DNA from: Candidatus Lithacetigena glycinireducens
GTDB lineage: Bacteria; Coprothermobacterota; HKB111
Reading direction: 5' to 3'
NCBI GenBank assembly: GCA_018725485.1
Contig: QLUP01000008.1
Coordinates: forward strand, 1 to 21,523
DNA: 21,523 nt
This document shows, piece by piece, positions 16,343 through 21,523 of the stretch. How positions within the stretch are numbered: the stretch's first letter is position 1; every line of letters begins with the position of its first letter. Made by a program: the position numbers and the translations under genes. Under the pieces are notes generated by a model. The model searched no databases, was not told the DNA's origin, and saw only the letters and a program-made list of their open reading frames with translations.

Positions 16343-18253
16343 ATGCGAAACTACCTTGTGGTCGGTACTGCTGGCCATATTGACCATGGAAAAACCCGGT
16401 TAGTTAAATCCCTGACCGGTATGGAAACCGACCGCCTGAAGGAAGAAAAAGAAAGAGGAATATCCATAGAACTTGGTTATGCATACTTAAAATTACCTTC
16501 AGGAGTTATTGCTGGATTTATTGATGTACCAGGTCATGAGCGATTGGTGAGAAAAATGATAAGCGGGTGCTATAGTATAGATTTATCTTTACTGGTTATA
16601 GCTGCTGATGAAGGATTTATGCCTCAAACTAATGAGCATTTGGCAATATTGAATTTATTAGGATTACCAAAGGGAATTGTAGTAGTAACCAAAATTGATC
16701 TGGTAAGCGATAACGACCTTCTTATTCTGGAAGAGGAAATTAAGGAAAGAGTAAAAAACAGTTTTTTAGAAAATGCACCCATTGTCTATACTTCAACTGT
16801 TACCAATATGGGTATTAGTAATCTAATTGAATTAATTGACGGGTTTTCTCATACTTTACCAGTTAGAGATACCTCTGGACCATTTAGACTTTTTATTGAT
16901 AGGGTGTTTTCTCTACCAGGTTTTGGGACTGTAGTTACCGGAACAGCATTCAATGGGGTGGTTAAAAAAGAGCAGAATATAGAGATACTTCCCAAAGGAC
17001 ATATTTCAAGAGTAAGGTCAATAGAGGTTCACTATCAATCAGTTGAAGAAGCAGTTGCCGGTGAAAGGGTAGCTTTGAATTTACCTGATGTAAAAGTTAG
17101 TCAGATAAAGAGAGGCGAGGTAATTTGTACCCCGCAAGCTTACAAACCAACATCTTTACTTGATTTAAAAATTGAATTGCTTCCAACCCAAAAAAACATC
17201 CTGTTGAAACATGGTCAGAGAATAAGGTTTTACCATGGGTCCAGCGAAGTTTTAGGAAGGGTATTGTTTACAGGTTTAAAAGAAATTCGCCCAACTGAAA
17301 CCACTATTGCACAGATTTATCTGGAGGAACCTGTAGTTGCTCGTGAAGGAGACAGGTTTATAATTCGCAGTTACTCTCCGGTAAATACTATTGGAGGTGG
17401 TTTTGTCCTTGACCCTTATGCCATTAAAAGAAGGAAAAAAACCATTCTTGATACTGTAGTTAGTTTAGAAGACCCTGTTTCACGATACATAAAGATTCTC
17501 AATAAAGAAGATAGTTTTATGATTGATATTCCAGCCTTTTCTTTTATCTCCCAAAAGAACGAAGAAGAAATAATTAAGGAAGTGTTAAATTCCGATAAAT
17601 TCATTCTTCTTCCCCCGGAACAGCCATTCTACATCTCCTTGAAAGCAAGGTTTGAAGAAAATAAACTATTTGTGGAACAAAAACTGCAAGATTATCACCA
17701 GGCTAATCCTCATTCTCCAGGTTTTTTACTGGAAGAGCTAAGAAATAAACTTACCGGTTTAGATGTGAAGCAGTTTCGTGTTTTTATTAAGTACCTGGTT
17801 GAACAGGGGACTGTGGAAGTTAACGGTCAATTAGTAAGATTAAAAGGATTGGAAGCTGTATTTAGCGGTGAATGGCTTGAAGGTAGAAATACCTTGCTTA
17901 AGTTAATTGGTGAGAATAAGTTTTCCCCACCTACTATTAAAGAGCTGGTTGAAATAATGGATAAGAGGGGATGGAAGAAAGATAAACTGCATAGTTTGCT
18001 TAAAGCCATGGTAGAAGCAGGTGATATTATTCGGGTTTCGGAAGAATTATGGTTCTTAACCTCTGTATTTGAAAACATAAAGAAAGATTTAATTGATTAT
18101 CTTTTGAAAAAAGTAGAAATAAGCCCGGGGGATTTTAAAGATTTGTTTAATATTTCTCGAAAATATGCTATCCCTTTGCTTGAATGGTTTGATAACCAAA
18201 AAATTACTTTTCGGGAAGGAAATGTTCGCAAATTAAGAACCAAACAAAAGTAA
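16343..18253 (+). CDS. selB: Selenocysteine-specific translation elongation factor SelB
   Basis: GTPase that carries Sec-tRNA-Sec to the ribosome at UGA codons marked by a SECIS hairpin. The 636-residue protein has EF-Tu-like domains I-III at the N-terminus with the GTP-binding motifs GHIDHGKT (11-18), DVPGH (61-65) and TKID (116-119), followed by a C-terminal region of winged helices (about residues 375-636) that binds the SECIS RNA. Length is normal. There is one base between the selA stop and this ATG and only a weak ribosome binding site, so coupled translation is likely. Its stop codon lies inside the terminator stem at 18249-18275. Confidence 0.95.
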   Translation: MRNYLVVGTAGHIDHGKTRLVKSLTGMETDRLKEEKERGISIELGYAYLKLPSGVIAGFIDVPGHERLVRKMISGCYSIDLSLLVIAADEGFMPQTNEHLAILNLLGLPKGIVVVTKIDLVSDNDLLILEEEIKERVKNSFLENAPIVYTSTVTNMGISNLIELIDGFSHTLPVRDTSGPFRLFIDRVFSLPGFGTVVTGTAFNGVVKKEQNIEILPKGHISRVRSIEVHYQSVEEAVAGERVALNLPDVKVSQIKRGEVICTPQAYKPTSLLDLKIELLPTQKNILLKHGQRIRFYHGSSEVLGRVLFTGLKEIRPTETTIAQIYLEEPVVAREGDRFIIRSYSPVNTIGGGFVLDPYAIKRRKKTILDTVVSLEDPVSRYIKILNKEDSFMIDIPAFSFISQKNEEEIIKEVLNSDKFILLPPEQPFYISLKARFEENKLFVEQKLQDYHQANPHSPGFLLEELRNKLTGLDVKQFRVFIKYLVEQGTVEVNGQLVRLKGLEAVFSGEWLEGRNTLLKLIGENKFSPPTIKELVEIMDKRGWKKDKLHSLLKAMVEAGDIIRVSEELWFLTSVFENIKKDLIDYLLKKVEISPGDFKDLFNISRKYAIPLLEWFDNQKITFREGNVRKLRTKQK

Positions 18254-18281
18254 TTGTCTTTAAGGGATGATTGCTTTTTTT
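18249..18281 (+). terminator. Probable intrinsic terminator of the selenium operon
   Basis: AGTAATTGTC (18249-18258) pairs with GATGATTGCT (18266-18275) over ten positions, three of them G-U, around a seven-base loop, and is followed by a run of seven T ending at 18281. The selB TAA is within the 5' arm. The stem is not GC-rich, so strength is uncertain. Confidence 0.55.
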
Positions 18282-18377
18282 GTCATAATGGACCTTGATC
18301 CAACACTTCCACTTTGAACTTTTAATAACATAAATCAGTCATTTTCTATTTTTGTTAGGTACATTTACAGGGTTATT

Positions 18378-18406
18378 TAGACCAGTACTTAAATTTGGGT
18401 TATAAT
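18378..18406 (+). promoter_or_regulatory. Candidate promoter of the ftsEX operon
   Basis: TAGACC (18378-18383) and a perfect TATAAT (18401-18406) are separated by 17 bases, 35 bases before the ftsE start. It lies in the 160-base gap after the selB terminator, the only sizeable space before ftsE. The rest of that gap shows nothing else I can support. Confidence 0.5.
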
Positions 18407-18441
18407 TATTCTTGTGATAATGAAGTAAAAGGAGCTTTATC

Positions 18442-19131
18442 TTGATTGAGTTTAAGAACATAACCAAGTCTTATAATAATGGTGGCCCTCCTGCAGTAGC
18501 CAATATTTCCTTACGCATAGAACGAGGCGAATTTATTTTTCTGGTTGGTCCCAGTGGAGCAGGGAAGAGTACACTTATTAAATTATTATTCCGGGAAATT
18601 ATGCCCACCGCCGGTAGGTTATTTTTTCTAAAAAGAAATATTACCGAGTTTACGGAGAGCGAACTTCTGAGATATCGTAGGCGGATTGGGATGGTCTTCC
18701 AGGACTTTCGGTTATTGAAACAAAAAACCGTTTATGAAAATGTAGCCTTTGCCCTGGAGGTTTTAGGGCAATCTCCCAGGAAAATCAGGCAGAAAGTACC
18801 TTTAGCCTTAGAGAAAGTTGGACTGACAGGCAAGGAGAAGGCTTTCCCTTCCGAGTTATCTGGAGGAGAAGCCCAAAGGGTAGGAATTGCCAGGGCTATT
18901 GTTAAAGATCCCTTAATTATCCTGGCTGATGAGCCTACTGGAAATGTGGACAGGGATAATTCAAAACAAATTATGAAACTTTTTGAAGGCATAAACGAAG
19001 GTGGTACTACGGTGATTGTTGCTACTCACGCCTGGGAATTAGTTAACCAATTGCAAAAAAGAGTTATAGCTCTAAAAAAAGGTCGTATTATTAGAGACGA
19101 GCAAAATGGAGGTTACGACACTGAATATTAA
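18442..19131 (+). CDS. ftsE: Cell division ATP-binding protein FtsE
   Basis: ATPase of the FtsEX complex, which passes ATP-driven conformational changes through FtsX to peptidoglycan hydrolases or their activators outside the cell. The 229-residue protein has Walker A GPSGAGKST at 36-44, Q-loop VFQDFRLL, ABC signature LSGGEAQRVGIARA, Walker B IILADEPTGNVD and the switch histidine in ATHAWELV. The FRLL and ADEPTGNVD wording is typical of FtsE rather than of other ABC ATPases. It starts with TTG at 18442, seven bases after AAAGGAG. It overlaps ftsX by up to 26 bases. Confidence 0.94.
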   Translation: MIEFKNITKSYNNGGPPAVANISLRIERGEFIFLVGPSGAGKSTLIKLLFREIMPTAGRLFFLKRNITEFTESELLRYRRRIGMVFQDFRLLKQKTVYENVAFALEVLGQSPRKIRQKVPLALEKVGLTGKEKAFPSELSGGEAQRVGIARAIVKDPLIILADEPTGNVDRDNSKQIMKLFEGINEGGTTVIVATHAWELVNQLQKRVIALKKGRIIRDEQNGGYDTEY

Positions 19132-20005
19132 CTCACTGAGATACTGTTTGCGACAGAGTTTTATTTCAATTTACAGAAATATCTGGCTGGTTTTAGTTAC
19201 CGCAGGAATAATTGCTGTTTCACTTTCCATATTTGGTGGGTTTCTTCTTATAGCTATAAATACCGGTCAAATTATCAGCAATGTTGAGTCTAACATTGAG
19301 ATTGCTGTTTTTCTCCACAATGATGCTAATGTAAAAGAGATACAATTTAAACTTGATAATCTTAAAGGTGTTAATAACTATACCTTTGTACCTAAGGAAC
19401 AGGGACTGGAGGATTTTAGTAAGTTAATGAACAACAGGATACCTTTAGAAGGGTTAAGCGGTGAGAATAACCCTTTACCAGACCTTTTTCGAGTTAGAGC
19501 CACCAGGGCTGAACTGGTTCCTGAACTGGCTCGTGAAATTCAAGGTTATCCTGGAGTAGAGACTGTTGAATATGGTGAAAAATTAATAGGTATGTTGAAT
19601 AGAGTTACAAGCTGGTTGAATACAGTCTTTCTGGTTATGAGCACTCTTCTTGCTCTGGGAGCAATGTTCTTGATTATAACTACCATCCGCATTTCGGTTT
19701 TGTCTCGCCAGGAAGAAATAGGGATTATGAAATACTTAGGTGCGAGCAACTCTTTTATCCGTTTCCCCTTCATTCTGGAAGGGATGGTGATAGGGTGGAT
19801 TGGAACTCTTTCTGCTACTTTGGTACTTGGTGCAGTTTATTATCAATTAGTAGTCTCACTCCAGCATGAAGTTCTGGCTTTTTTTATACAGCCTGTAACA
19901 GACATAGACATACTCCTACCAATTTTTATAGGTCTATTGGTCATGGGAACTTTACTGGGTGGAATAGGTAGTATGGTGTCTATACATAGACATCTACAGG
20001 TTTAA
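19106..20005 (+). CDS. ftsX: Cell division protein FtsX
   Basis: Membrane partner of FtsE. The protein of 299 residues has the FtsX pattern: an N-terminal membrane helix (about 25-50), an extracellular domain (about 55-165, beginning SNVESNIEIAVFLHNDA and containing FVPKEQGLEDFSKLMN), then three further membrane helices with the conserved IRISVLSRQEEIGIMKYLGASN loop between. The extracellular domain is where hydrolase activators such as PcsB dock. The start is uncertain. The ATG at 19106 has only a weak site upstream, while GGAGG at 19108-19112 overlaps that ATG and would serve a CTG at 19121, in frame five codons later. The gene is followed after one base by the PcsB-like fusion. Confidence 0.92.
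   Translation: MEVTTLNINSLRYCLRQSFISIYRNIWLVLVTAGIIAVSLSIFGGFLLIAINTGQIISNVESNIEIAVFLHNDANVKEIQFKLDNLKGVNNYTFVPKEQGLEDFSKLMNNRIPLEGLSGENNPLPDLFRVRATRAELVPELAREIQGYPGVETVEYGEKLIGMLNRVTSWLNTVFLVMSTLLALGAMFLIITTIRISVLSRQEEIGIMKYLGASNSFIRFPFILEGMVIGWIGTLSATLVLGAVYYQLVVSLQHEVLAFFIQPVTDIDILLPIFIGLLVMGTLLGGIGSMVSIHRHLQV
19108..19112 (+). promoter_or_regulatory. Ribosome binding site that may set the ftsX start at CTG 19121
   Basis: GGAGG inside ftsE covers the last base of ATG 19106 and stands eight bases before the in-frame CTG at 19121. Either start gives a complete protein; the difference is five residues. Confidence 0.4.
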
Positions 20006-20006
20006 C

Positions 20007-21464
20007 ATGGAAATACGGGATTCTAAAAAACACCGTCTCTGGATTACAACTGTCTTATTGGTTGTTTTAATTATATCTATTTTAAGTATTTTATATAGCC
20101 ATACCTATGCTTCTATTGAAGATATCAAAAAGAAAGTTGAAAGTACCCGAGCGGAAATAATTGAACTGGAAAAAATAATAAAAGCCTTAGATGATTCCAT
20201 CAAAAATAGAGAAAAAAGGATTGAGGAACTAAGCCAGGAGTACCTGGAAACGGAAACTCAGCTAAAAGTGTTAGAAGTAGAACTTGTCCAATCAGAATCC
20301 AGGTTGAAAGAGAAAAATCGGATTTTTGCCGGTCGAGTACGCAGTGCTTATATCAAGGGATGGACTTCTTACCTGGAATTATTCCTGGAGTCAGAAAATT
20401 TTGGCGATGTAATTATCAGGATGGCATACTTAACCAGAATTCTGAATCGGGATGCAGAATTGATTAATTCAGTTAAAAATGAACAGGCGTTAATAAAAAA
20501 ACGAAAAACAGAAATTGCTAGTAAACGCCAAAAACTCCTGGAACTCAGAAGTCAGAAGGATGGAGAATACCGAAATCTTGTTGATCAGCGTCGCGAGAAA
20601 GATAACCTACTGGCATCAGTTAAAAAAAGACTGGCTGTTGAATTAGTAAAAATTACACCACAAGCAGAGCGTAAGCCTGTATATGGTATTGTTATTGATA
20701 ATCACCCCCGTGCCAGACCTCAGCACGGTCTGGCAAAAGCAAGTTTAATATATGAGTATGAAGTGGAAGGGGGAATAACACGCTATTTAGCTCTTTTTTC
20801 TTCGTTTCCCACTAAGGTGGGTCCCATACGCAGTGCCCGGAGCCACAGTATAATACTGGCTATGGAAAATAGCGTCAATTATATTTATGCCAGTGCTGGT
20901 ACCGATATCCTGATAAAAATCAAAGATTGGAAAGTAAACAGTACGAATGCTATAACTTCAGGTAATCCCAGTTTTTTCCGAGATTCTTCCCGAAAAGCTC
21001 CCCATAATCTTTATGTAAATCTGGCTACACTGGGTGTAGAAGAACCTTCAAAAGAAGTAGTCATTCGACCAGCATATTTAAGCCGACAGGGCAACGAAGC
21101 TTCTGAAGTGATTCTGGAATACAGCTCAATTTACAGTGTCAGATATGAATATTTATCAAAAAAGGGTGTATACAGGCGGTATGTCAATGGTGAACTTCAC
21201 CGTGATGCTACTAAGGAGGAAATTCTCGCCCGTAACATTATCGTGCAGTATGTGCCACACGGGTTAGATATTCTTAGAAGACCTACTCCTAAGTTAGTTG
21301 GTAAAGGAAAAATTGAATTTTACTCGCAAGGTCAACAATTCAGCGGGACCTGGATAAAAGATAGCAATACTTCACCAACACGCTTTTACTACCAGGATGG
21401 GCGTGAATTAGAACGCGTGTATGGTCAAACCTGGATTCAGATTGTCCGGATTCCAAGAAAGTAA
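20007..21464 (+). CDS. FtsEX-linked PcsB-like coiled-coil protein fused to a DUF3048 (YerB-like) domain
   Basis: A 485-residue exported or membrane-anchored protein. Residues 11-32 are a hydrophobic helix ending SHTYAS, possibly cleaved after TYA. Residues 37-105 and 145-210 are two long coiled-coil segments separated by the hinge RVRSAYIKGWTSYLELFLES and NFGDVIIRMAYLTRI (110-145), closely resembling PcsB/EnvC-type activators. Residues 223-485 match DUF3048: YGIVIDNHPRARPQ (226-239), YEVEGGITRYLALF, VGPIRSARSH (271-280), FFRDSSRKAPHNLY (323-336), then a second part with RYVNGELHRDA, IIVQYVP and GTWIKDSNTSPTRFY up to GQTWIQIV. The CHAP or M23 domain that usually follows the coiled coil is absent. 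It lies one base after ftsX, so control by FtsEX is likely. DUF3048 has no known activity that I can state. Confidence 0.85.
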   Translation: MEIRDSKKHRLWITTVLLVVLIISILSILYSHTYASIEDIKKKVESTRAEIIELEKIIKALDDSIKNREKRIEELSQEYLETETQLKVLEVELVQSESRLKEKNRIFAGRVRSAYIKGWTSYLELFLESENFGDVIIRMAYLTRILNRDAELINSVKNEQALIKKRKTEIASKRQKLLELRSQKDGEYRNLVDQRREKDNLLASVKKRLAVELVKITPQAERKPVYGIVIDNHPRARPQHGLAKASLIYEYEVEGGITRYLALFSSFPTKVGPIRSARSHSIILAMENSVNYIYASAGTDILIKIKDWKVNSTNAITSGNPSFFRDSSRKAPHNLYVNLATLGVEEPSKEVVIRPAYLSRQGNEASEVILEYSSIYSVRYEYLSKKGVYRRYVNGELHRDATKEEILARNIIVQYVPHGLDILRRPTPKLVGKGKIEFYSQGQQFSGTWIKDSNTSPTRFYYQDGRELERVYGQTWIQIVRIPRK

Positions 21465-21523
21465 ATTTATTTCACCTGAGGAATAAATAATTCAGATTAT
21501 TTCAGAGTTACACACTTAGTCAT

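Noticed and set aside
21465-21523. ATTTATT and AATAAAT repeat after the last gene as a terminator
   Set aside because: The stem is all A-T with a ten-base loop and no T run; the window ends too soon to judge.

Overview
This is an AT-rich segment from an anaerobic bacterium. The gene content points to a Clostridia-like member of the Bacillota: ferredoxin-dependent 2-oxoacid oxidoreductase, a DivIC-S1 pair, cdaA-glmM-glmS, an Asp23-FakA pair, and ftsEX followed by a PcsB-like protein. Everything reads left to right except one tRNA gene. Genes are tightly packed, often with ATGA or TTGA overlaps, and no gap exceeds 300 bases. I cannot assign a genus from the sequence alone.

Layout. (1) 29-3779: korABC, encoding a 2-oxoglutarate-type ferredoxin oxidoreductase, followed by a glutamate dehydrogenase; together they interconvert glutamate, 2-oxoglutarate and succinyl-CoA. 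(2) 3804-5212: a pyruvate kinase gene broken by one frameshift near 4170 but otherwise complete. (3) 5209-5771: a DivIC/FtsB-type division protein and a small S1-like protein. (4) 5781-9858: diadenylate cyclase CdaA, then GlmM and GlmS, which make peptidoglycan precursors; the usual cdaR between cdaA and glmM is absent. (5) 9863-11790: an Asp23 family protein and a FakA-like DAK2-domain kinase.

(6) 11873-18281: a complete selenocysteine island. It holds selC (tRNA-Sec, anticodon UCA, minus strand, with a clear promoter), selD, yedF, a DUF3343 gene, a cysteine desulfurase-family gene, selA and selB, closed by a probable intrinsic terminator. selD has an in-frame TGA at its catalytic position (codon 12), followed by a hairpin suited to be a bacterial SECIS element, so its true start is 12054 and the first catalytic stretch would be missed if TGA were read as stop.

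(7) 18442-21464: ftsE, ftsX and a third gene whose protein joins a PcsB-like coiled-coil region to a DUF3048 (YerB-like) domain. The coiled coil is the part that FtsEX normally controls in peptidoglycan hydrolases, but the usual CHAP or M23 hydrolase domain is replaced by a domain of unknown function. This is the most interesting observation in the window: it suggests DUF3048 works on the cell wall under FtsEX control.
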